Below are positions 34,205-42,855 of a stretch of 64,000 nt of DNA, one piece after another (position 1 is the first letter of the stretch; each line of letters begins with the position of its first letter). The position numbers and the translations under genes are program-made. The stretch lies in NCBI GenBank assembly GCA_964586455.1, contig CAZPHV010000016.1, positions 1-64,000 of the forward strand. Direction: 5' to 3'. Below the pieces are notes generated by a model, which saw nothing but the letters and a program-made list of their open reading frames with translations, made no database searches and was not told where the DNA came from. This DNA is from Aquimonas sp964586455 (GTDB lineage: Bacteria > Pseudomonadota > Gammaproteobacteria > Xanthomonadales > Xanthomonadaceae).

Positions 34205-35340
34205 GGCAGGGGCACTGGCCGACCATGCACCTCGGCCCAGAACGCTGTACTGATCCGCCCGATCGCCGGGCTCTCCGCATTCAACAGCACTGCCAAACCC
34301 AACTGATGCCGCGGCGACCAGGCGACTTCGGCGACGTAACCCTTCACCCAACCGCTGTGATAAATCAGCGGATCCTCGCCGACCCGGTAAACCCGCCAGC
34401 CCAGGCCATAGTGGGCTTCGCTCAGCAACTGACCCCACAGGCGGCGCTTCAGCTCGCGCGGCGTACGCACCCGCGGCGTGGTCACCGCCTCGATCACCGA
34501 CGGCGCCAGCACCTCGGGCTGCGCGCCCATCTGCGCCAACAACCACTGGGCGAGATCGCGCGCACTGGCGTTGACGCCGGCTGCCGGCGCCAGCTGGTAG
34601 TACCCTGGCTTCAGCTCGGCCGCGACCCAGCGTCCGGCCTCACGTCGGTGGGGGCGCGCATGGTTGGGCTGAGCCTGCAGCGCCTCCAACCCGAACGAGG
34701 CTCCCTGCATGCCCAGCGGCGCGAACAGTCGCTGCTCGACCAGCTGTGCATAGCTGGCGCCGCCGGCCCGAGCCAGAATCGGTTCGACCTGGGCGAAGGC
34801 GATGTTCTGGTAGCTGTAGCAGCTGCGCGGCGCGCAGATCGCATCGAGCTGTCGGAAGCGCGGCAGGATCCGCTCAACGCTCAGCCCGTCATCGATCAGA
34901 TTGTCGTAGGCGTTCGGCACCAGCCCGGTCGACTGTCCGAGCAGATCCTCGACGCGCAGGCGCTGACTGAGCTCGGCGCGCGCAAAGCGCAGCTCCGGCA
35001 ACTGCTGCGCCAGTGAATCCGTGAGCGCGAGGCGACCTTCCTGCTGCAGCTGCACCGCGAGCGGGCCGGCGAAAGTCTTCGAGACGGAGGCCAGTCGGAA
35101 CACCGTGTCAGCATCGATCGGATCCGCGCCGCCGACCTGCTGCAGCCCGTGGCCCTGCACCCGCAGCACGCGTCCCTGCCCCACCACCGCATAGGCACCG
35201 CCTGGAATCCCCTGCTCCGCCAGCACCGCGCGGAAGTCGCGGTCAAAGGCATCGAGATCGGGCAGCGCCGCCGAAGCCACGGCGACAGAAGCGAAAACCA
35301 GGACCAGCAGCAGGGTCAATCGCAGCAACAGCTCACGCAT
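34201..35340 (-). CDS. Serine hydrolase, class C beta-lactamase / PBP4* family
   Basis: Exported serine hydrolase of 379 residues. A signal peptide (LLLRLTLLLVLVFASVAVASA) is followed by the penicillin-binding fold. The catalytic motif S-x-x-K is LASVSKTF (Ser85, Lys88), the Y-x-N motif is YSYQN, and the third motif is HSG in IYHSGWVKG. Members include AmpC, D,D-peptidases and esterases; substrate cannot be decided. Its coupling to a MepA-like endopeptidase favours a cell-wall peptide. Confidence 0.88.
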   Translation of the reverse strand: MRELLLRLTLLLVLVFASVAVASAALPDLDAFDRDFRAVLAEQGIPGGAYAVVGQGRVLRVQGHGLQQVGGADPIDADTVFRLASVSKTFAGPLAVQLQQEGRLALTDSLAQQLPELRFARAELSQRLRVEDLLGQSTGLVPNAYDNLIDDGLSVERILPRFRQLDAICAPRSCYSYQNIAFAQVEPILARAGGASYAQLVEQRLFAPLGMQGASFGLEALQAQPNHARPHRREAGRWVAAELKPGYYQLAPAAGVNASARDLAQWLLAQMGAQPEVLAPSVIEAVTTPRVRTPRELKRRLWGQLLSEAHYGLGWRVYRVGEDPLIYHSGWVKGYVAEVAWSPRHQLGLAVLLNAESPAIGRISTAFWAEVHGRPVPLP

Positions 35341-35474
35341 GGGGCGCTCAATCCTTTGAAGGCGGCCCGCGAGACTAAATCAAGCGATGGGGCTCTGGCT
35401 GAACTGCGGCGGTGGCCCGGCCCCGAGCCTCTTCAGGAACCCAAGGCCCGGTTGCGATTCGCGAACCGCGCCCC

Positions 35475-37103
35475 TCAGAACGCCCTGCGTGCTTCCAGAA
35501 TGAGTTCAACCCGCTCCAGCCGCGGGTCGCTGTCCAGCGGCACCGCCAGATCGATATGGATCAAGCGGGCGAACGCGCTGCGAGTGTTCGACAGACGCAA
35601 ACCGAAGCCGACGTTGGCGAGCGTGCCGGGGTTCGGTCGATCCAGCGGGTCGCTCCCCCAGACCCGGCCGACATCCGCGAACAGGGCGCCGCCGACGCGG
35701 AACAGTCGCCACGGATACCAATCGGTGAAGTAGCGCTGCTCGACGCTGAGCCGCGCGAAGCTCTCACCGCCCGCCCAGCGCAGCGGATAGCCGCGCAGGC
35801 CGGTGTCGCCGCCGAGTGCGATGCGATTGTCCAGATCAAGTTCATGGCCGTACTGCGCCTCCAGCTCGGCGAAGAACAGCCGACGAGGCCCCATTTCGCG
35901 GTAATAGCGCAAATCACCACTGAGGCTGAAATTGCGGGTGTTCCCGGACTCTTCTCGCGTCGCGAACTGCCCCGCGAAACGCATCAGCGAGGCATCTGCA
36001 AAGCGCCAGCCGCGGCTGGCATCGGCTTCCAGCCACCAGGCATCGCGATCGCCGCCAAAGCTGGTGTCGGCGCGGCCCAGGCGAGCGCTGAAACGCGCGC
36101 CCAGCAACGCGTCTTCGCGGATGTCGATCTGGTCGTAGTTGCGCAGCACTTCCCACTGGTCGCGAATGTACTCGAAGCCGACCCAAGGCCCGGCGAGATG
36201 GCGATCTTCAGGCACAGGGCCCTGCAGCTCGGGATCACGCGAGGCCAGGAACTCGCGCCGAAGATCACGCACACCGACGGTGTAGCGCAGCACCCGCCCG
36301 TTCTGGAGACCGGTAGAGCGGCCCCACCAGAGGTCGGCATCGCGATTGCGCTGGCGGTACTCGGCGACTTCCTCGCCGAGCTCGTAGAAACTCTCGACCT
36401 GGGTGAGATGGTCGAAGCGCGCACTCCATCCGCTGCGCACGTCCAGGGCATAGAAGGGCTGCTCGATCGCCAGCGCCCAGCCGCGGCCATCGCTGTTGTC
36501 CTCGAAGCGCGCGTCCAGCCCACGCCAGCGGCCCAGGCGATGTTCGTCGCGGTAGCGCAAGCCCGTGCTGTTGCGGTCCGCATCACCGCGGCGCGACAGC
36601 AGGATCAGCGCGCCGGTGCCCATCAGATTGCTTTCTTCAAGGTCCAGCCCAAAGCTGGACTCGCCGCCCTTGCGGCCACCGGAGATCCCGGGATTGAGCG
36701 ACCAGACGTCACGCGATTCGACTTCGATGGTGACCCGTCCGTCGACACAGTCCAGAACCCGCAGCTCGGCGTCACGCAGGTACTCGGTGGCACGCAGCAG
36801 TCGCGCGGACTCGTCCAGCAGACGCTGATTGAAGGGCTCGCCCTCCTCGATCAGCAGCTGCCGCCGCACAGTCTCCTCGCGGGTCACCCGGTGCAGGCGA
36901 TTGGCCGCGCGATACAGCGCCAGATTTTCCTCGGGCAGGTCGGTGTCAAAGATGTTCCGGCGCAGAAAGCGCAGCTCGCCAATCGTCACACCCGCCCGCT
37001 CAAGCGCGGCAGGCGACAGGTCGCCATCGGCCGGGCAATCGGCATGGGCGGCAGAAGCACACACGACGGCGAGCAGCAGAACAGGGGCGAATCGGAAAGT
37101 CAT
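35475..37103 (-). CDS. Omp85/BamA-like outer-membrane barrel protein
   Basis: Exported protein of 542 residues. A signal peptide (APVLLLAVVCASAAHA) is followed by POTRA-like segments (VTIGELRFLRRNIFDT, RRQLLIEEGEPFNQRLLDESARLLRATEYLRDAELRV) and an outer-membrane beta-barrel ending in aromatic F (ILEARRAF). The barrel has the surface-antigen (D15) signature LGGDTGLRGYPLR, with the conserved GLRGY in place of VRGY. It could insert or secrete other proteins like TamA. No partner gene is next to it. The start at 37103 is supported by the signal peptide only. Confidence 0.85.
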   Translation of the reverse strand: MTFRFAPVLLLAVVCASAAHADCPADGDLSPAALERAGVTIGELRFLRRNIFDTDLPEENLALYRAANRLHRVTREETVRRQLLIEEGEPFNQRLLDESARLLRATEYLRDAELRVLDCVDGRVTIEVESRDVWSLNPGISGGRKGGESSFGLDLEESNLMGTGALILLSRRGDADRNSTGLRYRDEHRLGRWRGLDARFEDNSDGRGWALAIEQPFYALDVRSGWSARFDHLTQVESFYELGEEVAEYRQRNRDADLWWGRSTGLQNGRVLRYTVGVRDLRREFLASRDPELQGPVPEDRHLAGPWVGFEYIRDQWEVLRNYDQIDIREDALLGARFSARLGRADTSFGGDRDAWWLEADASRGWRFADASLMRFAGQFATREESGNTRNFSLSGDLRYYREMGPRRLFFAELEAQYGHELDLDNRIALGGDTGLRGYPLRWAGGESFARLSVEQRYFTDWYPWRLFRVGGALFADVGRVWGSDPLDRPNPGTLANVGFGLRLSNTRSAFARLIHIDLAVPLDSDPRLERVELILEARRAF

Positions 37104-37552
37104 CTGTGGGCACATCCGAGGTCGAGGGCGGAAACGGGCGTCGTTTCGGTCCTCATCCTGACAGATTCGAATGCGCCTCGGCCTGCGCGTTCAGGTTCAG
37201 CCGGCACGGGTGCCAGCGCCGTTCAGCCACGCGCTGGGGGCTTTGGGGCCGTGACCTCAGCGCCTCTTCTCAACTTCATTCAAGCCTGTTCGCCAGTTGC
37301 TCCGCGACCGACCAGCACTGCCAGCGCCTGTTGGCTTCAGCCCCTCTGAGGGCTAGACACACGCTTCGGTCTCGCGGCCCACGCACACCGGAATTGCTCA
37401 CGGCCCACGCGGGGCTACGCATTCATCTTCCGCACCCCGATCGTTCATGTACGGATCGAGCACACACTCACCCGCTGCTGGGCAGCTCCGTTGTGTCGAG
37501 CGCCGACCGAAGCAGACGCCGCAGAACTGTGCATCGCCATGCGGTGCCGGAC
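37104..37552. other. Intergenic region without supported gene
   Basis: About 450 bp between the Omp85-like gene and the end of the DUF3365 gene. Open frames on both strands are arginine-rich or low-complexity and lack ribosome binding sites. Nothing convincing was seen apart from a weak hairpin (AGCCC-N6-GGGCT near 37338). Confidence 0.55.
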
Positions 37553-38512
37553 TCAGAGCGCGGACGTCGCCATCATGCGGCCCGCGCCGGTCGGGTCTGC
37601 TCGAAAGCTGGCATGACAACCCGTGCAGAACTCGCCGGCCCGGGCGACATGCGTCAGCGCCACTTCAAGCCGCTGCGCTCCGCGCGCTTCATCCCGCGCG
37701 GCCGCAAACGCCTGATGCATCGGGCGCGCGAACCGGAACCATGCGGCCGGCAGCGCCGATCGGAACTCGACGCCGGTACCGCGCCCGCGGGTGCCCTCAT
37801 CCGCAGCCTCGGCCGCGCTCGCCCAGTCGCCGGCCGCCAACGCGGCAATCAGACGCTGTTGGGTTTCCAGGCGATGGCGCATCTCGGCCCGCAGGCTGAA
37901 CACCTGCGCGGAGCTCATCGGAATTACGGCACGCGGATCCTGCGCCTGCCCTGACTCGATCTCCACCCAGAACAGGCCGCGCAGCTCGCCCTCGGCATAG
38001 CCGACAGCGCGGTCCTGCGGGTAGCGCTCGGCGATCGCCGCCTGCACCGGTGCCGACACGGCTGGGCCGTGACAGACCAGACAGGGGCCTTCGGCAGGAA
38101 TGCCGCGCGCGTAGCGGAAGGCTTCACCGCGTTCGGCATGTTCGAGGGTCTGCGGCGGGGCACCTGCCGCTGCGCGCGCCGCGAAATCGGTCAGCACCTC
38201 CTGCTGCCAGTCGTTCGGCGCGTTCATCGGACTGCGGTAGCGATCGGAGGTCCGCCCGATCGCCAGCTCATGTTCGCTGGCGACCGCAGCTGCGATCGTC
38301 GGCGCCTCCTCGTGGCAGAAGTCGACCGCACCGACCGCGCCTTGAGCCTGCATGCGCGCCATCAACGCCGACCGCAGGCGTTGACCGAGATCGGCAATGG
38401 CCGCCTGCGCGCGAACGGTTTCAGCATCCGCTGATCGCGCAGCTTCCGCGCCTCGCGCCAGCAGCGGCGACAGCAGCACACACAGCAGCAGACCTCGAAG
38501 CATGGCGCTCAT
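37553..38512 (-). CDS. Diheme DUF3365 (Tll0287-like) / cytochrome c'-like fusion
   Basis: Exported protein of 319 residues. A signal peptide (GLLLCVLLSPLLARGAEA) is followed by a DUF3365 domain (about 30-195) with a heme site CLVCH (144-148), and then a helical domain with a second site CTGCH (296-300) placed as in cytochrome c' (AAWFRFARPMHQAFAAAR before it). Two covalent hemes are therefore expected in the periplasm. DUF3365 domains are thought to be redox or PAS-like sensors. Its start overlaps the OsmC stop (ATGA). It is the last gene of the sqr-RND-trxC-osmC run. Confidence 0.85.
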   Translation of the reverse strand: MSAMLRGLLLCVLLSPLLARGAEAARSADAETVRAQAAIADLGQRLRSALMARMQAQGAVGAVDFCHEEAPTIAAAVASEHELAIGRTSDRYRSPMNAPNDWQQEVLTDFAARAAAGAPPQTLEHAERGEAFRYARGIPAEGPCLVCHGPAVSAPVQAAIAERYPQDRAVGYAEGELRGLFWVEIESGQAQDPRAVIPMSSAQVFSLRAEMRHRLETQQRLIAALAAGDWASAAEAADEGTRGRGTGVEFRSALPAAWFRFARPMHQAFAAARDEARGAQRLEVALTHVARAGEFCTGCHASFRADPTGAGRMMATSAL

Positions 38513-38988
38513 GCTTCGGCCTCCCGCAGGCCCGGGCCATGCAGCAGCGCACCGGCGACATCCACCACGCTGACTTCGACCTCAACGCCGCTGCGCACGC
38601 TCTCGGTGACCACGCAGAACTGCTCGAACTGCTGCAGGATGCGTTCCAGCTGCTGGTAGCTGCCGGCCATTTCGGGCAGCGCGATCTGCGCATCGACTCG
38701 GGCCACGCGCATGCGGCCGGCTTCATTGCGGCCCATGCTCGCGATCGCCTTCACGGTGAGCGGACCGGGATCGTTCTTGTACTTGCGCAGTGCGAACAAC
38801 AGGCTAGCGCCCATGCAGTTGGCGACTGCCGCGACCAGCATGCGCGAGGGGTTCGGGCCGGTGCCGCCGCCCAAAGGCTCCGGCTCGTCGGTCATCAGGT
38901 CAGGAATCTCCGTGCCCTCGAAACGCACGCGGAAAACGTAGTCCTGCTCCTGCTCGATGGTGATGCTGAAGCTCTGGGTTTCGCTCAT
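38509..38988 (-). CDS. OsmC-family protein
   Basis: Protein of 159 residues in the OsmC/Ohr superfamily. The first conserved Cys is in VAAVANCMGASLLFALRKY and the second in QFEQFCVVTESVRSGVEVEV, the pair used by Ohr-type thiol peroxidases. It lacks the usual Ohr N-terminus and fits the broader OsmC/YhfA group. It sits one base after the trxC stop and overlaps the next gene, so it is surely co-transcribed. A role in reducing organic peroxides or persulfides with thioredoxin is a reasonable inference. Confidence 0.88.
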   Translation of the reverse strand: MSETQSFSITIEQEQDYVFRVRFEGTEIPDLMTDEPEPLGGGTGPNPSRMLVAAVANCMGASLLFALRKYKNDPGPLTVKAIASMGRNEAGRMRVARVDAQIALPEMAGSYQQLERILQQFEQFCVVTESVRSGVEVEVSVVDVAGALLHGPGLREAEA

Positions 38989-38989
38989 G

Positions 38990-39448
38990 TTATTGGCCTT
39001 GGGCGTACTGCATGAAGGCGCTGCGCGCGAACTGGACGATGCCCGCGGCATTCAACGCACCCGACTGGCGCGCGACCTCGTTGCCGTGGTGGAACAGCAC
39101 CAGGGTGGGAATGCTGCGGATGCCGAACTGCTGGCCCAGCGCCGGCTGCGACTCGGTGTCGACCTTGGCGAGGTGGAACTGCGGCTCCAGCGCCTGCGCG
39201 GCCTGGGCGAAGGCCGGCGCCATCAGCCGGCAGGGCCCGCACCAGGGCGCCCAGAAATCGACCAGCACCGGCAGCTGCGCGCGGCCTGCGTGCGCCTCGA
39301 AACTCTCAGCGCTCAGGTCGAAGGGCCGGCCGGCGAAGATCGCGCCGCCGCAGCGACCGCAGTTCGGCGCGTCGTACAGGCGCGCCTGCGGGACCCGGTT
39401 CAGACCGTGGCAGTGCGGGCAGGCGAGGATGATGCTGTCGTCAGTCAT
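38990..39448 (-). CDS. trxC: Thioredoxin 2 (zinc-finger thioredoxin)
   Basis: Cytosolic disulfide reductase of 152 residues. An N-terminal zinc ribbon (CPHC and CGRC pairs) precedes a thioredoxin domain with the active site FWAPWCGPCRLMAP and the cis-Pro IRSIPTLVLF. The C-terminus is normal. It overlaps the RND gene stop (ATGA). TrxC is commonly linked to oxidative or thiol stress, which fits the sulfide-oxidation neighbourhood. Confidence 0.94.
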   Translation of the reverse strand: MTDDSIILACPHCHGLNRVPQARLYDAPNCGRCGGAIFAGRPFDLSAESFEAHAGRAQLPVLVDFWAPWCGPCRLMAPAFAQAAQALEPQFHLAKVDTESQPALGQQFGIRSIPTLVLFHHGNEVARQSGALNAAGIVQFARSAFMQYAQGQ

Positions 39449-42400
39449 ACGGCCTCCTTGCGGGCCAGGAACTTCAGCCAGCTGTAGTACAGCAGCGGGA
39501 TCACCACCAGGGTGAGCACGGTGGAAACGAGGATGCCGAAGATCAGCGCAATGGCAAGCCCGTTGAAGATCGGATCGTCGAGGATGAAGAAGGCACCGGC
39601 CATCGCGGCGAGTGCAGTGAGTGCGATCGGCTGGGCGCGCACCGCGCAGGCCTCGATCACCGCCTCGTCGAGCGCACGACCGTGGGCGATCTCATGGTTG
39701 ATGAAGTCCACCAGCAGGATCGAGTTGCGCACGATGATGCCGGCCAGCGCGATCATGCCGATCATGCTGGTGGCGGTGAACTGCGCGCCCAGCAGGGCAT
39801 GGCCCGGCATCACGCCAATCACGGTCAGCGGAATCGGCGCCATGATCACCAGCGGCACCACGTAGCTTCGGAACTGTGCCACCACCAGCAAGTAGATCAG
39901 CAGCATGCCGGCGGCATAGGCGATACCCATGTCGCGGAAGGTCTCGAAGGTGATCTGCCATTCGCCGTCCCACTTGAGACTGAAGCCGGCGGTGCTCTCG
40001 GGCGCGGAGAAGAAGCGCTGCTCGATCGGCCAGGGCAGATCGGTACTTTCGTTCAGGCTCGAAACCACCTCGAACATGCCATACAGCGGACTGTCGAGCG
40101 CGCCGGCTTCGTCCGCCATCACATAGACCACCGGCATCAGGTCCTTGTGGTAGATCGCGGCCTCCCAGCCGGTGCGCTCGACCCGCACGACTTCCGACAG
40201 CGGCAGCAGGTGACCGTCGGCGCTGCGGATGCGCAGGGCCAGCAGAGCCTCCATCCGCGCCTGCTCGCCGGCCGGCAGACGCAGACGCACCGGCACCGGA
40301 TACTTGGACGCGCCGTCGCGCAGGAAGGTTGCATCGACGCCGCTGACCGCTGCCTGCAGTGCCTGCGCGATCTGCGCCTGCGAGATGCCGAGCCGTGCCG
40401 CGCGCTCACGGTCGACCACCAGCACCTCACGTGTCGCCTCGGCCTCAACCGTGGTGTCGATATCGACCAGGCCTTCGGTGCTGCGGAACACCTCGGCCAC
40501 CTGCAGCGCAATCGCTCGGGCACCGGCGGCATCGGGCCCGTAAATTTCGGCGACCAGCGGCGACAGCACGGGCGGGCCGGGCGGCACTTCGACCACCTTC
40601 AGCGCGGCGCCGTAGCGCTGCGCGATCTGCTGCAGTGCCGGGCGCACCGCGCGGGCGATGTCGTGGCTCTTGCGCGAGCGCGCCGACTTGTCGACCAGAT
40701 TGACCTGCAGATCGCCAACATTGGCGCCCTCGCGCAGGTAGTACTGACGCACCAGGCCATTGAAGTTGACCGGCGCCGAGGTGCCGGCGTAGCCCTGCAT
40801 GTCGGCGACCTCGGGCACCTGCGCCAACGTCAGCGCCAGCTCCTGCAGCAGCGCACTGGTGCGCTCCACCGTGCTGCCCTCGGGCAGGTCGACCACCACC
40901 TGGAACTCCGACTTGTTGTCGAAAGGCAGCATCTTCAGCACCACCAGCTGCACGACGGCGAGGCTCGCGGACAGAACCACTGCACCCACGATGCCGGCGA
41001 ACAGCCACAGACGCCGGCGCGCGCCGCGCTCGCGATGCAGGAAGGGCCGCAGCAGGCGCTCAAAGAGACCGTGCAGGCGCGCGGCGATGCCGCTGCCGTG
41101 GGCTTCGCCCTTCGAGAGAACCGGTGGGTCGAGACCCACCCTATGGGCCTGCGAAGCCGCGGCCGTCGCATAGGGTGGGCCCTGGCCCACCATGGCCTCG
41201 GCCCTGCCCCGCCCTTCATCCGCCGCACCACTCGACCCCGACGAAATCGAGACATCGGAAGGCTCAAGTTCCGTTGGGTCAAGACCCACCCTATGGTTTG
41301 GTTGATGCTTGGACAAAAGCTTCAACGACAGCCAGGGTGTGACGATCAGCGCCACCGCCAGCGACAGCAGCATGCCGACCGAGGCGTTGATCGGGATCGG
41401 CCGCATGTAGGGGCCCATCAGGCCGCTGACGAAGGCCATCGGCAGCAGCGCCGCGATCACCGTGAAGGTCGCAAGAATCGTCGGGCTGCCGACCTCGTCC
41501 ACCGCCGGTGGAATCGCCTCCAGCAGCGACTTGCCGCCGCGCGCCATGTGCCGATGGATGTTTTCGACCACAACGATCGCATCGTCTACCAGAATGCCGA
41601 TCGAGAAGATCAGCGCGAACAGCGACACCCGGTTGATGGTGAAACCCATCGCCCAGCTCGCGAACAGGGTCAGCGCGAGCGTGATGATCACCGCCGTGCC
41701 CACCACCACCGCCTCGCGCCAGCCGAGCGCGAACAGCACCAGCAGCACCACCGCCATGGTCGCGAAGATCAGCTTCTGGATCAGCTGGATCGCCTTGTCG
41801 TTGGCGGTCTTGCCATAGTCACGGGTGATGTCGACCTGCACGCCCTCGGGAATCAGACTGCCATGCAGCTCGCCGATGCGGCGGGTGATCGCGGTGGTGA
41901 TGTCGGAGGCGTTGGCGCCGGGCTTCTTGGCGATCGCGAGAGTGACCGCCGGGTACATTGCAGACAGCTCGCCCTGCTCGGGCTTGGCGTGCCAGACATA
42001 GCTGATGGGCAGATCGGCGCCACGACGGATCACGGCGACATCCGACAAGTACAGCGGCCGACCGTCGCGCAGGCCGATGACCAGCTCGGCGACCTGCTGT
42101 GCATCAGCCAGATAGGTGCCGGCGGTGACTGGAATCTGGCGGCCGTCCTCGACGCGCTCGCCGGCCTGCATCACCACATTGCTGGCCTGCAGGGCGCCGG
42201 CCAGATCACTCATGTCGATGCCGTAGCTGGCCAGACGCTGGGCGTCGAGCTCGACCACCACCGCGCGCTCGGGCGCGCCGATGGTGTAGACATCGCGGGT
42301 GCCGGGCACGCGCTTCAGCTCCGTTTCCAGCGTGTGCGCGACTTCAGCGACCTCGACGCCGCCGCGGTCGGGGTCATCCGTCCACACGGTCAGGCTCATC

Positions 42401-42855
42401 ACCGGCACATCGTCGATGCCCATCGGCCGCACCAGCGGCTGGCCGACGCCGAGATTCGGCGGCGCCCAGTCGGCGTTGGAATAGACCTGGTTGTACAGGC
42501 GCAGGATGGCGTCCGCCCGCGGCACGCCGACGGTGTACTCGACGGTGATCACGGCCATGCCGGGCCGACTGACCGAGTAGACGTGCTTGACGCCCTCGAT
42601 CTCGGACAGCACCTGTTCCAGCGGATAGCTGACCAGGTTCTCGACGTCCTCGGCCGGCGCGCCCGGAAAGGGCACGAACACATTGGCCATGGTCACGTCG
42701 ATCTGCGGCTCTTCCTCGCGCGGGGTGATCAGCACGGCGATCAGGCCCAGCAGCAGGCCGGCGATCGCCAGGATCGGCGTCAGCGGATTGTTCTGGAAGG
42801 CCGCGGCCAGGCGTCCGGAGATGCCCATGCGTGCTCCGAAGGGCGACTCAGCCAT
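39445..42855 (-). CDS. RND efflux pump permease with repeat-derived insert
   Basis: Inner-membrane proton-driven transporter of 1136 residues in the HAE/AcrB-like superfamily. Twelve helices and two large periplasmic loops are visible. The proton-relay pair lies in GILVDDAIVVVENIHRHM of TM4. The TM6-TM7 cytoplasmic connection is enlarged by about 58 residues (521-578) encoded by three copies of a GTGGG/CCCAC palindromic repeat, translating to peptides such as HRVGLDP and VGQGPPYA. The frame stays open. The start at 42855 overlaps the adaptor stop by eight bases. The substrate is unknown; its operon partners point to thiol or sulfur compounds. Confidence 0.93.
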   Translation of the reverse strand: MAESPFGARMGISGRLAAAFQNNPLTPILAIAGLLLGLIAVLITPREEEPQIDVTMANVFVPFPGAPAEDVENLVSYPLEQVLSEIEGVKHVYSVSRPGMAVITVEYTVGVPRADAILRLYNQVYSNADWAPPNLGVGQPLVRPMGIDDVPVMSLTVWTDDPDRGGVEVAEVAHTLETELKRVPGTRDVYTIGAPERAVVVELDAQRLASYGIDMSDLAGALQASNVVMQAGERVEDGRQIPVTAGTYLADAQQVAELVIGLRDGRPLYLSDVAVIRRGADLPISYVWHAKPEQGELSAMYPAVTLAIAKKPGANASDITTAITRRIGELHGSLIPEGVQVDITRDYGKTANDKAIQLIQKLIFATMAVVLLVLFALGWREAVVVGTAVIITLALTLFASWAMGFTINRVSLFALIFSIGILVDDAIVVVENIHRHMARGGKSLLEAIPPAVDEVGSPTILATFTVIAALLPMAFVSGLMGPYMRPIPINASVGMLLSLAVALIVTPWLSLKLLSKHQPNHRVGLDPTELEPSDVSISSGSSGAADEGRGRAEAMVGQGPPYATAAASQAHRVGLDPPVLSKGEAHGSGIAARLHGLFERLLRPFLHRERGARRRLWLFAGIVGAVVLSASLAVVQLVVLKMLPFDNKSEFQVVVDLPEGSTVERTSALLQELALTLAQVPEVADMQGYAGTSAPVNFNGLVRQYYLREGANVGDLQVNLVDKSARSRKSHDIARAVRPALQQIAQRYGAALKVVEVPPGPPVLSPLVAEIYGPDAAGARAIALQVAEVFRSTEGLVDIDTTVEAEATREVLVVDRERAARLGISQAQIAQALQAAVSGVDATFLRDGASKYPVPVRLRLPAGEQARMEALLALRIRSADGHLLPLSEVVRVERTGWEAAIYHKDLMPVVYVMADEAGALDSPLYGMFEVVSSLNESTDLPWPIEQRFFSAPESTAGFSLKWDGEWQITFETFRDMGIAYAAGMLLIYLLVVAQFRSYVVPLVIMAPIPLTVIGVMPGHALLGAQFTATSMIGMIALAGIIVRNSILLVDFINHEIAHGRALDEAVIEACAVRAQPIALTALAAMAGAFFILDDPIFNGLAIALIFGILVSTVLTLVVIPLLYYSWLKFLARKEAV
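41123..41145 (+). repeat. GTGGG/CCCAC palindromic repeat, copy 1 (inside RND gene)
   Basis: The palindrome GGTGGGTC-GA-GACCCACC is followed by CTATG. It lies within the coding sequence of the RND permease. Confidence 0.85.
41169..41191 (-). repeat. GTGGG/CCCAC palindromic repeat, copy 2 (inside RND gene)
   Basis: An inverted copy: CATAG precedes GGGTGGGCC-CT-GGCCCACC. It lies 23 bp after copy 1. Confidence 0.85.
41275..41295 (+). repeat. GTGGG/CCCAC palindromic repeat, copy 3 (inside RND gene)
   Basis: Palindrome TGGGTC-AA-GACCCA followed by CCCTATG, in the same orientation as copy 1. It is the last of the three copies that enlarge the RND cytoplasmic loop. Confidence 0.8.
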
